This document shows, one piece after another, positions 1 to 13,100 of a stretch of DNA of 64,000 nucleotides. Under the pieces are notes generated by a model. That model worked only from the letters and a program-made list of their open reading frames with translations, ran no database searches and was not told the origin of the DNA. The number at the start of each line of letters is the position of its first letter. Positions within the stretch are counted from its first letter, which is position 1. Position numbers and translations under genes: made by a program. Source of the stretch: Atherix ibis (lineage: Eukaryota > Arthropoda > Insecta > Diptera > Athericidae); the NCBI GenBank assembly GCA_958298945.1, contig OY282609.1, positions 66,932,220-66,996,219 on the forward strand, given 5' to 3'.

Positions 1-7
1 TTATCTA

Positions 8-1258
8 CCAGGTGTATAAGCTTAAATCCGCTGTTTTTTATTCAAAAAACATAAGTTTTTTTCATGGAAGGTAAAAACAAATTTATTCAAAGTTCTTGCC
101 CTCGCTAGCTACACATTTTTCCCATACCATGCCAAAAAAATTCCTTCTATTTCGAGGCAAACCACTCATCAAACCATTTTCGGAAGTCTTGGTAAGAATC
201 GAAGTGCTGTACAGCGAGCGCGTGTTCCATCGACGACAACAGGTGATAGTCGGAAGGGGCCAGGTCTGGTGAATAAGCCGGCTAGGGTAGCACATCCCAG
301 TTGAGTGTCTCCAATTAGTTTCAGACTATTTTTGACGTGTACGATGGTGCGTTGTCGTGGAGGAAAATCAGCTTGTCATGTCTCTGTTGATAATCCGTTC
401 TTTTTTCACGCTGAGCACACGGTGCAATTTGATCAGTTGTTGGTGGTAACGGTGTGCATTGACAGTTCCACCAAGTTTCAACATCTCATAGTAGACGATA
501 CCCTGCTGATTCCACCGAACGCACAGCATCGTCTTCCATCCGAAGCGATTTGGTCTTGGGGAAGATGTTGATGGTTGGCTGGGATCAACCCACGATTTCT
601 TGTGTTTAGAATTCTATATCCACTTTTCATCGCCTGTCACAATCCGATGCAGGAACGACTTTATTTTTTGTCTGGCGAGCAAGATTTCACATGTGTTTTG
701 GCGTCACTCCATCTTCAATTCATGCGGCACCCATTTTCCGATCTTTTCAATCTTCTCCATGGCACGCAGGAGCATGAAAATGGCTGGTTCAGTAACGCCC
801 AATTGCTCCGCGAGCATTTGTTACGATTAGGTATCGTCTTCGTCTAAAAGAGCCTGTAATTGATGGTCCTCAACCTTCCTAGGCCGATTTTCACGCTTTT
901 TGAACCACAAGTCAAAATTTCCGTCTTTGAACCGACAAAACCAATCTTGGCACGTTGTTTCCGATAAAGCACTGTTACCATAGGCTTCTATAAGCATTCG
1001 ATGTGATTCGGCGGCCGATTTCTTAAAATTGAAGCAGAAAAGCAGAGCTTCCCGCATATGCTCTTTTTTTGGCACAAAACCAGCCATGATTACCAAAGGA
1101 AAAATGTATGTTGTTGTACGAAATTGCTGACAATGTGCATTGATCAATGTTGACAGATGTCAATCTCATAAAAAAAAAGTATGGCGTGCCCATGGTAGCT
1201 TAATACGCTCACTCACGCCATCTATGACCAAACAGCGGATTTAAGCTTATATCTCTGG
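8..1258 (-). mobile_element. mariner element, mauritiana-type, decayed (copy 1)
   Basis: A cut-and-paste DNA transposon of 1251 bp. Its ends are inverted repeats of about 29 bp: the left begins CCAGGTGTATAAGCTTAAAT, and the right, read on the minus strand, begins CCAGAGATATAAGCTTAAAT. TA dinucleotides at 6-7 and 1259-1260 fit the mariner TA target duplication. The transposase lies on the minus strand and is interrupted. A sister copy at 13983-15254 shares TIRs, coding content and orientation. The ends are well preserved although the coding region is dead. Confidence 0.93.
83..1087 (-). pseudogene. mariner transposase pseudogene, mauritiana subfamily (copy 1)
   Basis: Remnant of a DD34D mariner transposase, which in intact form binds the TIRs, cuts the element out and reinserts it at TA. 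The start is the ATG at 1085-1087, giving MAGFVPKKEHM. The N-terminal helix-turn-helix region reads FCFNFKKSAAESHRMLIEAY, close to the Mos1 family, up to LLDEDDT at about 830, where a stop interrupts it. Further stops and frame changes follow. The C-terminus WEKCVASEGKNFE ends at a stop at 83-85. The span corresponds to about 335 codons, near the 345-residue family norm, so decay is by small indels and substitutions rather than large deletion. It is not functional. Confidence 0.9.
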
Positions 1259-2833
1259 TAAGTTCGTGTAACTTTTTTTTATAATTAGAATTTTCTTTTG
1301 ATTTTAAAAATAATTTGAAAACTTTTACTTTATTATTCCAACTTACAGCTTAGCTTGTTAAACAGTGTCTCGTTCTGTAATAAGACTTTGAATGAAAAAC
1401 GTGCTAAGAATCTTAATTTGAGATGATTTTCTTTTCGATACCTACAAGTTTAGAAAAGTTTAAAGTAAAAAAGACGCAGCTTGTATCAAACAGAAAATAA
1501 AATAATTCGTATCCCACTTATAGCTGGTATTTGATCACTAGTTCAATCAATTTTTTTGAGTATATTTAGGGTCTCTTCATATTTTTCGGCAATTTGTATA
1601 ACTTGATTAGCATTTGTGTTCAATATTTATTCTGTGTATATAACAATTCAGTTCTTTTCTCTTCGTAGGCTGTGTGAGAGAATATCTTAGAGTTTTGAGT
1701 GATTATTTGCAATATTTCTCTTAATATAAAGAGAGTATTGAGTGATATCGTAAAGTAAGAGAAAATCGAAGCTTTTAGTTGTCACGGCGGAGCTTTAGCT
1801 CAGTGACTATTGAATATTGTTCGTGGCAGTAACCTAATCGTTTGTGACAAAATACCACATGGACATATATGTAGTAAATGTACATACGATCTGAACATAT
1901 AGTAAATAAAAATAATATAAATATTTTCAATATAAAACTATAATTTATATGATTTTAATAAAAAAAAGTTGGTTTTAAATGATATCTCAGAATAAAGATT
2001 ATTTCATTGAACAAAATCATAAACAAAACCAAATATGATCAGAAATACTATCTCGATTAGTAGAATTATGGTATACATGGATACTAGTTATTAATAATAA
2101 TAATAGTACGATCACAAGACTAGGTCAATAAACAGTGACGAAATTCTGTACAATATTTTGGTACGTCATAATTCTTTCTTCGGTATTTGTTGCCGTAGAA
2201 AAGAGATTAGATCAGATTAGATGTTTTTCGTAGATAACTTAAATTTTTCTATAAATAAAATCAATTTTGGTTGCAAATATATTGTTTGTGTTTGCTCTGA
2301 AAAATTTGGTCATTTTTGCTTGTCAAGTGCATGTGAATACAAAATTTGCATTTACATAATATTTTTACGATCATGAATACACATTTTTTATCAGCCGGTA
2401 GTTTTTATGAACAAAATACAATTACAAATAATAATATTTTTACAATTTTTGTTAATTTTACTGTAGTTTAGGTAAGAAAAAATTTGTATGAGCTATAAAA
2501 ATAAATAAATAAAATGTTGGATTTTATAAAATTTTCCCAATTTTTGAGTTAATTTTTCTCGAAATTAAAGCATTTTAAATATATTCTATTTTTTTAAAAT
2601 ATATGTTATAAAATTATATAAATAGCTCTTATTAACTGTATTTAGAAAAGCTTTCCATATCTACTAAACTAATCTTAATGTCATAGTCAATTTACATACG
2701 ATGATAATATTGTATATAAATATATTTTTTGGATTAAAATTATACTAAATATTTGGAATTCAGATAAATTTTCTTAAAAGTAATATATTTTGTCGATTAG
2801 TTTTTATTTTTATTTTAAAATTTTTGTATTTTG

Positions 2834-2903
2834 GTTTGAATCAATTAATTTTGATTCAAATAATAATTAGTTATTATTTGAATCAAAATTAATTGATTCA
2901 AAC
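2834..2903. repeat. perfect 70-bp palindrome (33-bp arms, 4-bp loop)
   Basis: Positions 2834-2866 (begins GTTTGAATCAATTAATTTTG) are the exact reverse complement of 2871-2903, separated by TTAG. There are no mismatches over 33 bp. The loop is shorter than in typical microRNA precursors, so a miniature inverted-repeat relic or a local foldback event is more likely. Function unknown. Confidence 0.9.
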
Positions 2904-3029
2904 AGGTAAGAAAACTTCTTTTTTCCATAATTTTATACATCCAATTGGAAAATGTCCGGTTCAAAATTTCAAAAGTAAAGAAAGATACAGTTAAAGATTT
3001 TTTAAACCTAAATTAGCTCCGGTACATGC

Positions 3030-3310
3030 CTATATTTTCAGTATAAAACTAGGTTAGACTGACCAGGCGTAATTTTTTGCAATCACTGGATCAGACCTTC
3101 AATTGAAAAATAAATAGGGCAAAACCCTAAAAATGAACAACCATCCGGTGACCGCAAAAAATTTTTCCAACACAAAACAAGTTCGGCATATGCCATCCTT
3201 TATCTTTAATTTGCGGCTAGGTTAGACAGGTATTAAGGCATTTTTGACCATGATTGGTTCAGACCTCTTATTGGAAAATAACTAGGTCAAAACTCCAAAA
3301 GCAAACAAGG
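3030..3310 (+). repeat. diverged duplicated module with CTAGGTTAGAC core
   Basis: Two similar segments follow each other. The first, at about 3030-3130, holds CTAGGTTAGAC, GGATCAGACCT, TTGAAAAATAA and GGGCAAAACCC. The second, at about 3190-3300, holds CTAGGTTAGAC, GGTTCAGACCT, TTGGAAAATAA and GGTCAAAACTCC in the same order. A further related pair, CATCCAATTG...TTTCAAAAGT, lies at about 2938-2973 and 3330-3369. This looks like an old tandem or dispersed repeat; no coding content was recognised. Confidence 0.6.
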
Positions 3311-6300
3311 CTTGGTATTATTTTTATGCATCCAATTGTAAAAAATCGCTAGTTCATAATTTCAAAAGTCGTGAACAATTTATTTATTTGTATTTTCATT
3401 AAAATCATAATTTTTAATGAATTTTTTATGGATTTTATTTAAAATCAAATAGAAATATTTGAAAAATATATCACTTTTCTACTGTATCAAATTTTTGCTT
3501 TACACTCGATGTTAGGTCTACACAAATTTTACACACAAAAAAGAATTTATCGGCATTTATTTAAATCAAAATTTATTTCAAAATTAATATTGAATTTTAT
3601 AATAAATACTCTATAGAGTTTATTAACTCTTTTTCAAAATTTATTTATAATTTGACAATTACATACTTCATAAAACCTTAAATAAATGTTTAATGCTAAT
3701 AGAGTGATAGCTGTAGAAAATTTCCTCTTTATTAAATAAAATTAATTTTCATAATTAATTAATATACGTTAAATGCTGTGAAAATTTTAAATTGGAAAAA
3801 GTGAATTTTAATCCACAAAGGATATAATTCATAAAACGTTAACATTTTAAACTTAATAATTTCTCTTAACTTTTTGACACTGCATATCATCTTACTTTCA
3901 TCCTTTCAATACTGTACTTATGATATTATCCTTTTAACATGATCAAAGTTTTAATGAAATTTTCATTAATTGATATTAAATTTAAAAACCATGAATAAAT
4001 TGTTTTCGTGGTTAATTCAAGTGAATTTATTTTGAACAATTTTAAATGTTTTATTTTATATGAGATCGTAAATTAATTTAACTCTCACTTTTTAGTTAAT
4101 TAATTTCAAGATAATTCTCGTTATTAAGAATACATACACATAAAAATTTCGATTAAGAAATTATGATTTGATAATAAACTGATGTAACTTAAATTTTTGG
4201 TAACGAAAACAAAATTTTCTTCTTAATTTGTATAATTTTGGATATTATTCAAATTTTTTTAAAACTAACATAGATTTTTGATTACTATTTAAATATTTTT
4301 TATTTATACAGATTTAATACTAAATTAACTGCATAAAAGATTCAAAATTAGAACTGACGGTAATTATTATTTTTCAACATTTGAATTAAGTTTTTATTTA
4401 TGGAAAAAATAGTCCTCTTTATATCGAAAAGCTCTAAACTCTATTAAGGATATAAAAGTATGTAAAATTCATATAAAATGTCCAGAATGAATGAAAAGGA
4501 AAAATAGTTTAACCGAACAATTAAAATATTCTAACTTTAAATGGAATTTAGTGATATTTTACAAGTGCTCAGAATTTGCCAGCAATGGAATCTGCGAATA
4601 CTTTACAGAAGCTTTATAATTAAATTTTTGTTTTAATTAAAAGTAATTATTTTGCAGACTTATAAGCATTTGAAAATTAATTGTTATAAAAGACAAAATG
4701 ATTGTTTCTTCAAATTCATTTCCAATTAAAAATAGTATAAAATGTATATGAAATTGAACAAATTAACGTATAAGAGTCAACAATAAAATGATTATTTCGT
4801 TCTATTCTTTGTAAAGTATATGAAAAATTAAGTAGAAAATAGCAAATGGTCAATTTAAACTTTGGGAAAACTTTTTAGAAACTTTGAAAATGTCTCCTTC
4901 TGTTAATTGAAAATAATTATTTTCAGATTTTTGAGTAATTGATCAGGTTGGCTTTGGAAAGTGTATTGTTTGTTCACGATGTTCAGAATTTTCTAAATTA
5001 TCTAAACAAGATTGCTTAAATTAAAATTAATGGGAGTTATTCAATTTTTAAAAAAAACAACATAATATTCATTTAATTATTATTATGATTTATTTCTTTT
5101 TTATATCATTTTTTTCAACTTTTTTTTCCTATGTTAATTATTAATTATTATTATAATTAATTATTAATAATCAAAATGATAAAATCTATTATGAGTAATT
5201 GAATAAATGCTTTATTAGTGAATAATAAATAATATAAAAATGTTCATGCCTTAATTTCAATTATAAATGTTAAAAGAATATTTGATTTAAATTTTGTTCT
5301 TTAGTTTTTTTAAAAAAATGTTATGTGTTTCTTTGTAATATGTTGACTTGCATTTGTGAAAAAAATTATTTTGTATGAGAATTTGCCATATAATCAACGT
5401 TAGCCTTCTGACATAAGTCATAAGTTTCACATAATTTTTGTTTTGCTTAATTTGACTGATAATTTTTAGAATTCACTATTGCTATTTCTTACATTTCAAA
5501 TTCGATTATCTTTAAATTTGGCTACAGAATTTTTTTTATTAACTAATTTCGGTCGTAATTTATAAGATAAAAATGTTTTCCTGGAAAAAAGAAGTTCATG
5601 AAACGTTTTAAAAATTAATATTTTCAATTATTTTTATCATGCAAAAGATATATTGTTTTTTTTAAAACTTATTAGTCGAATGCCTGATAATATTAAGCAT
5701 GAACTGAGATTATAAATATACTTGATCGAAACAATATTTCCGCTGTTAATTCTATCAGAATAATATAAACCGTCATTTTAATTATATGCATATTTTTAAA
5801 TTTCCTTACTATAGTGTTCGTTTATCCACTATAAAATATTCTATTGAAAATTTTATATTTGTTCTTAAATATCTTTTATTTATTTCGTAGAATTTTGAAA
5901 TTTTTCAACTTTTTTATGTAACATAATATTTCTAGAAAAATTTGTTCTCTTCATTTTGAAATAAAAATAATAATCGATAAGGAAAATTAAATTTATAATA
6001 AATATTTAATTAAGTATACATAAGTTAATCCTTGATATCTGAAATGGAAATATTTTTTTACAATAATTCCAATTAATCAATTTTTAAAAAAAAATGATTC
6101 CAATCATAATGGATATATTGTACTTATTTTTTTAAAGTAATTCAAATTAATCATTCGTTATACTCACACTTTTATGCATGGGGTAACATGATGATGTCCA
6201 CAGAATTCAATATTGAATTAAATTTATTCACATAGACAGAAGATAACCATAAAGTTGACTTTTAATGGAACTCATAAAAAATCATAGTTTATTTAATAAT

Positions 6301-6948
6301 ATAAAAACTTAATAATATTTAATATAAAAACAACTACCGTAAAAATATATTTTGACAAAAAAGAAATTCAAAAGAGCACATTTAAAATGATAATAAACAG
6401 GAAATTTAATATCGAAAATTATTCGTATACATCAAGTGAATAAAGTGCTTTTTTGTTAGCATTTTTTTATATAATTTTCGATATTTTTTTTTCTTCTTTT
6501 GATGTTAGATAATATATAAAATATTTAATATACTGTACACAACTTTTTAATATTATAATTGATTAATTAAAAATTTTCTGAGTGTATGGAAAAATTTTAC
6601 AAATTACTAAAGATAAGAAAATAATGAATGATCACTTAAAAATAAACTAATATTATATAAGAATTATGAAATTTTTTTTAAAGAATGGTCACATATTTGT
6701 TGAGATTATCTAATAAATGCGAGACAATTTTATATTTAAAAAAAAATTAAATCACAGCGCATTAGACCGTAAAGACCATTATCTGTTCTTAATTGTGACA
6801 AAATCTCATCGTACACGTATGTTAGAATTGTTGTTATCATAAATTAAATGGTTTTATTTTTTTTATTTTAAAATTGTTTGTATGTATATGGAATGACTAA
6901 GCTGTATTGTGTGTATATGGTTTACACGTATTAGTAAATTGATGGTAA

Positions 6949-6985
6949 TATAAAACCGCACATTGCTCAATATTCAAACAGTTTA
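6949..6985 (+). promoter_or_regulatory. putative maltase core promoter (TATA box plus initiator)
   Basis: TATAAAA at 6949-6955 is followed 31 bp later by an initiator-like ACAGTTT (6978-6984, with A6980 as a possible +1), close to the arthropod initiator TCAGTY. The spacing is the usual one for TATA-dependent insect promoters, and the site lies about 270 bp upstream of the maltase ATG, leaving a reasonable 5' UTR. Inferred from spacing only. Confidence 0.5.
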
Positions 6986-7246
6986 CGATGAAATTTCAAT
7001 TGGAATAAACAGAAATTTGACTGATATTATACTACAAAGGATTTACATTTCTATCTACAGAAGCATTGAATAATTATAAGGGATAACGAAAAGGAAAAGG
7101 ATATAAATTTATAGTGAAGTTGAAGTGAGTTTAATTATTGGAAGTGATTGTAATTGATGTGTGTTTAGATACTGTTAAGAGGAAATTAATTTTTTTACAC
7201 TGAAATTAAATAGTTTCAAAGGAGCATTCGCATCAGCGCTTTTCAA

Positions 7247-10169
7247 ATGCTAATCAAATCTTTTTTACTACTTCCGGTATTGATATTATGGGGGCAAATA
7301 TATAACTGCCTGGCAATACCTAGCAGTAGTGGTGGAGGAAATCAAAATGCTATCAATAAGGATTGGTGGGAAAGAGCCATTTTCTATCAAATTTATCCGA
7401 GATCATTTATGGATAGTGATGGTGATGGTATCGGAGACTTAAGAGGTGAGATTCTGTCAATTAGATGTCAAGTATTTTATTCAGTTTCTTATTTACGGTA
7501 TTTTTATATTCTGGTGACATTTAATAAATCGGTTATCCAACAAAAAAATATTCGTTATAAATATACATTTATAGGTATTATATCCAAGTTGGATCACTTA
7601 AAGGAGAGTGGCATTCAAGCGACCTGGTTGAGTCCAATTTTTCAATCGCCAATGGCAGATTTCGGTTATGATATATCAAATTTCACTGACATACATAAAG
7701 AGTACGGCACTATGGAAGATTTCGAAGCACTTTTAGCAAGGGCAAAACAATTGGGTGGGTAATGATTGTAAAATTATGTAAAACGTTTTTTTTCTTCCTA
7801 CTATAAAAAAGAAAACAAAGCATTGACAACCCTCGAAAAGTATAATACAAGAACTCCTCACATATTAGCTGAAAAATTTTTGACCAAATAAAAAACAATT
7901 GTACATTTTTAGGAATTAAAATAATACTTGACTTTGTGCCAAATCATTCTTCAGATGAGTGTGAATGGTTCAAAAAGTCAATTGATAGTGAACCAGGCTA
8001 TGAGGATTTTTACGTTTGGCACGATGGACAGATTGATGAGAATGGAATTAGGTCACCACCTAATAATTGGGTAAAATTTCTTTTAATCTCATCATTTTGA
8101 AGTTTAATCAAGTGAAATTTGTAATTTTTCGGATTGATTTTTTCGTCCTTTTTTTTCGTTTTTGAATTTAATTAAAAATAGGCATCTGTATTTTATGGAT
8201 CAGCCTGGAAATGGAATGGGAAGAGGCAACAATATTATTTGCATCAATTTGTTGAAGGGCAGCCCGATTTAAATTATCGTAATCCAAAAGTTCTGGAGGC
8301 AATGGATAAAGTTTTACTCTTTTGGTTGGATAAGGGAGTAGATGGATTCCGTGTGGATGCTGTCAATCACCTTTTCGAAGTTGAAGATTTCTGTGATGAA
8401 CCGATAAGTGGATTGACCGATGATCCTTTGTCATACGATTATACGCATCACTATTATACAACGAATTTGGTAAGATATTGATCGACAAAAGATTACGCAG
8501 TGTTATTAAAATATCAAATTTCTCTACTTACGTTGATCGAATTATCTTCAATATATGTGTATATTATTATTAGCGTGAATGTTATGACATGATATATCAC
8601 TGGAGGAGATTACTTGATGACTACAAGGGAAAGCACGGTGGCGATACAAGGATTATGTTGACCGAAGCGTATGCAAACATATCCTTCACGGCCGAATACT
8701 ATGAAAATGCGAACGGACAACAAGGATCTCATATTCCTTTCAATTTCCTTCTATTATCCGAACTTGACGAGAAGTCAGACGCCAGAGACTTTTTGTTTAG
8801 TATTCAAAAGTGGTTGTCGTACATGCCAGTGGGTGCAACCGCTAATTGGGTGATGGGTAATCATGACCAACCCAGACTTGGGTCACGTTATGGTAAAAAT
8901 CGAATCGATAGTATAAATATGCTGATTCAAACGCTGCCGGGTATTGCCATTACATACAATGTGAGTTTACCTTTTGAACCAGAAAACAAAGAAAAATACA
9001 GAAAAAATGTTAATGGCATCTGCCTTTTTTTATTATTTTTTTTGGAAACACTATCCAATTTATTTCTGGGATTTTTGGGTTATTTTCAGGGTGAAGAAAT
9101 TGGTATGGTTGACTATAGAGATATAACTTGGGAAGAGACTAAAGATCCGAAAGCTTGTAATACCAATCCAACAATTTATAAAGAGTACTCTCGGGATCCA
9201 GTCAGAACTCCTTTCCAATGGGATGATAGCAAAAATGCCGGTACATTTTGATTAAAATGGAAGCTATTTTCATTAATATAATTGAAGAGTTTGCTTTGGA
9301 ATAGTTTTTATAATATTTTTTTTTTTTTTGGTTTAAAAAAAAAGGATTTTCAACAGCTTCAGAAACATGGCTTCCAGTACATCCAAATTATAAGGAGATA
9401 AATTTAGAATTACAAAAGAGCCAAAAGCGTAGCCATTACAAATTATATCGTCGACTTGCGAAATTACGGAATCATCCAACAATGCAATCAGGCGGATTTG
9501 TTCCAATGGCCATAAAGAGAAATGTGCTAGCCTACAAGCGGTAAATGAAATAGTTTGTCCGCAACTTCCGTTTATCCATTTACCCATTTTTAAAAATCTA
9601 TGTTTCCCAAACAATGTACATAGCATAGTCCCACTTTATCTTCTTTAACAATTTATTTTTTTAAAATTCCTTCTCATCCTTTTGTTAAATAAGAAAACCA
9701 ATTACTTTATGGATATCCTTTGACCGAATATCCTTTTTTTGGGACATTACAGTGAGCTAAGTGGATACGATACGTTTGTAGTGGTAATCAATTTGGGCCC
9801 AAATGACGAAAGTGTTAACCTTAAACTTTTGGGAAACTTGCCAGACAATCTGATTGTGGCTGCCGCTGGATCCGAATCCAATTACCGTGAAGGGTAAAAT
9901 ATCATTTATACTTACTTGTTTGTATAAAATTAATTCCTTAGACTTTAGTTTTATTATTTTAATTTTATTAATGCTATTGCGTTATTTGTTTTAAATTTTC
10001 ACTTATTCATTTATAATAATAATTAATTTTGTTTTCATATTTCTAACCTATCTAATTTACTTTGCGACCATATAGCGATCAAGTGTCAATTGAAAATTTG
10101 AAATTGGCCAAATATGAGGGGCTGTTACTAGCGCCTAGGCTTCTATTGATGGATAGTGATATGCTCTAA
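7247..10169 (+). CDS. maltase / alpha-glucosidase (GH13 family), nine exons
   Basis: Secreted alpha-glucosidase that hydrolyses terminal alpha-1,4-linked glucose from maltose, sucrose and oligosaccharides, typically in the gut. I reconstruct exons 7247-7445, 7575-7754, 7913-8070, 8182-8469, 8574-8960, 9090-9240, 9345-9540, 9753-9893 and 10076-10169. All junctions are GT-AG and in frame, giving 1794 nt (597 residues plus stop), the usual family length. Residues 1-23 form a hydrophobic signal peptide ending NCLA. GH13 motifs in order: DFVPNH (133-138), QPDLN (206-210, the oligo-1,6-glucosidase-type signature), GFRVDAV with nucleophile Asp238, LTEAY with acid/base Glu306, and GNHD with Asp373. 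A beta-rich C-terminal domain follows (TFVVVINLG). There is no GPI-type hydrophobic tail. Introns are 104-212 bp. Exon 2 must end at 7754, because the alternative donor GTAATG at 7759 leads to a stop. The gene appears intact. Confidence 0.93.
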
Positions 10170-10181
10170 TTTTCTATTAAG

Positions 10182-10187
10182 AATAAA
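10182..10187 (+). terminator. polyadenylation signal AATAAA for the maltase gene
   Basis: AATAAA lies 12 bp after the maltase stop codon (10167-10169). Other AATAAA copies follow within about 150 bp, as expected in AT-rich DNA, so which one is used is uncertain. Confidence 0.35.
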
Positions 10188-10189
10188 TT

Positions 10190-13100
10190 CAATTAAATCG
10201 AAGAGGTTTTTCAATTCATGTGAATAAATTTCTCATGATTAGTTTATAAGATTGATTTTTATACTAATTGTTTTTTGCCAGTTAAAATAGGCAAAAAGTA
10301 AATAAATAAATTGAACTTTTATATTAATAAAATATTATTTTGATCAAACAGTATTATAATTAATATTTTCCGGTTGAAAATCGCATTAAAAAATAATTTT
10401 TAATCGAATATTGTTGTTATGGTAGAAGAAATTATTTTGCTCAATTGGAATTTTTAATATTACCTACCCCCAACAATGTATAAATAATAATAAAAATAAT
10501 AATAATAATAATGAAAAAAATTAAACAAATCATTAAAAATAGAAATATTTTCAATTAAACCCAATCGAATCATTATCGATTCACATCCTTTTTAGCATTG
10601 AAATGGAATTTTATTGATTATAATTGGAAAAAAGAGGTTTATATGGTTTATAATCAACCAATATAAAAAGGGGTTTGCTTATATAATGTATTTTTTTTGT
10701 CTACCTACTTTTTTGTTTGGAAGGATTTTTATTAAAATTTTAACACTTTTTTCAATTGAATTTCATATTTAATAAAAAAGTGGAAGACTCTTCTATATTA
10801 GTAATTGAAAGAATTCATAACCAAACCTTTATTTATACAATTTATACCTTTTTCTTTTATTTGAATTTTTGGAGAAAATTGTAAAAAAAATTTGTTGAAC
10901 AAAAGTTAAGAAAAAAGTTGAAAAATTTTAGGTTAGAAAAAGTTAGCAGCTTGGAAAAGGGTAAATATTATAAATTTCAATATGGAATTTCTTATTTTTG
11001 GGTACTCATTAGCATATTTTTTTTTAGTTCTTTTAAATATTATATTTGATACTTACAAATATCCTTTACAATTTTTAATATAAAAAATTCTTACAATTAT
11101 AGAAAATTAACTTTTATTTTTAAAAGTTTTTTGACTTGTTGATATTGAGAAACAATTGTTTACACAATATTTGAGTAGTAATATTGCTCCTGTTTTTTTC
11201 CTATATATAAAAAAATTATTTTTGAAATAAATTTTTTTCCATAAATTTTTTATTTTATTCTATCTAACAGTTTTCATATTAAATCGTAACTTAAATAATA
11301 TAAAATGCTGAGATAGTCCATCTGGTGGCTTTTGGTAAACTGTGATAAAAACCCAATCACTTATATTAATAATAAAGAGGCACCCATTTGTATTAGAAAA
11401 TATCATTAAAATTCTATTAAAAATATAAAATTCCAAAAATATGTGAAGTTGACTCTTATTCTAGTTCAAACTAAAAATTATACTTACTTTCTACTTGAAA
11501 GAGAGAATTTAAGATCATTTTCTTAAGAAAATTTTATAATAAAATGTGTTATATTTGCTTCTGACTTAGATTTTATTTTGAGAATTCCAAAGTTTTAGTT
11601 AAAATATGCTCGCAGAACTAATGCGAAAATGTAGAGTACAATGGCTTCTGGTCATGCCTACACATAATGGCCTCTACATTTGATAAAATCATACTTTTTG
11701 CATAATTTTTAGTGAAATTCAGAAAATTAAAAATAATTAACTATTTGATCGAGTTTATTGTAATGTTTTACATTTACTTCGTCTAATTTGAATATTTCTA
11801 AAATTTTCTAAATCAAAAACTTCTGAATTCCACTAAACCAGGAGAAATTTTTTAGTCTGCAGTATTTTAAAAATTTTTCAACTTTTATATAAATTATTGA
11901 GAAGCATAAATTGTATATAAAGGAGTCGCATGTTATTAATTAAGATTTAAAAAAAAAACTTTTGAGTTTAATTATAAACTAAATGAAAATAATAATAGTT
12001 TTTGATATTTTATTGGAATTTTATCATATTTAATTATAACACAAAAGATTTTCAGAAGCGTATTTGTGTTTTTACAATAAATCCTTTAATTTAGTCGTAA
12101 TAGATTAAAAAAAAAGTTTAAAGTATTTATTCAATTACTGAAATTTATTATTTATGATAAACTTTCAAACACTCGTCGAAAAGTCGATAAACAAAATAAA
12201 AGAAATTTCATAAATAATAACATCATAATCGAGACTTATTTTACAAACAAATATTTACTTTTTCTATAAACGTATTAGCTTTTAGTGAATAAATCTCTCC
12301 ATAAATTATAGAAAAATATTACTCAATAAATATTTTGCTATTGAATTTTGTAATGTAAATAATAATATTGAATATTCAAATGATTATGATTTACCAAATT
12401 TTTGGTAGAAATTTTTGAAAGATTATATATATCAAATTTCAATATGTCTATTCTAATACAATAAACTTAGTATCATCCAAATTGTAGAAATTGAATAAAT
12501 ATTGAAAATATTCTACATCGATCAAAATCAATTGCAATTTATATAATATTTATTCCCTTTTATCTTATCAATGAAACTGTCATTTACACGACAATAGATT
12601 GTTAGTGTACAAATTTATTATAAGAATTTAATTATACGTATTTGGAAATACTCTTTTTGATATATTTTTAATTAAAAATTATTTAAAAGAAAAAATATTA
12701 TTAATAAATTTCTTCATCAATTTGTTTTTCTATTTTAATTGATTAAAAACTCTTTAGTTTTTGTTAAATTTGATTCAATTATTCAAAATAATCTGTAATA
12801 TAGAAATATTCTAATAGAAGTGAAATTTTGGTCTGTTTTGTAAAATGAAAATATGACCTTTGACATATTTGGATGAGATGAGAAAAATTATGTTTGACTT
12901 AAATTGGTACGCATACGATATTTGTTTGTTAAAAAGGAATTTGGAATTAATAATAATCAGAGTCAATTGACATTTCTGATAATGACAATAAAATATCAAA
13001 TTTTCACTCCGTTGATAATTATCCCATAATTCAGAGAAAATTTATCTAAACAACTTTTATATATTTTGAATTATATTAATTTGATTGATGTAAATTAGAA

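Larger units (their letters stand above)
1261..6940. other. AT-rich intergenic DNA without recognisable genes
   Basis: No supportable coding region was found. The stretch is very AT-rich, with many A/T homopolymers. It contains a perfect palindrome at 2834-2903 and a diverged repeat pair at about 3030-3310, both listed separately. It ends at the putative maltase promoter. Confidence 0.6.

Noticed and set aside
305..847. Plus-strand ORFs inside mariner copy 1
   Set aside because: They are antisense shadows of the minus-strand transposase.
1785..1860. Sequence TTTAGCTCAGTGAC resembling a tRNA A-box
   Set aside because: No B-box (GTTCGANTCC) at the right distance and no cloverleaf stems could be formed.
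7247..7762. Reading the first maltase ORF as an unspliced gene
   Set aside because: Family alignment shows GDLRG joins directly to IISKLDHLK, so 7446-7574 is an intron that happens to lack stops.
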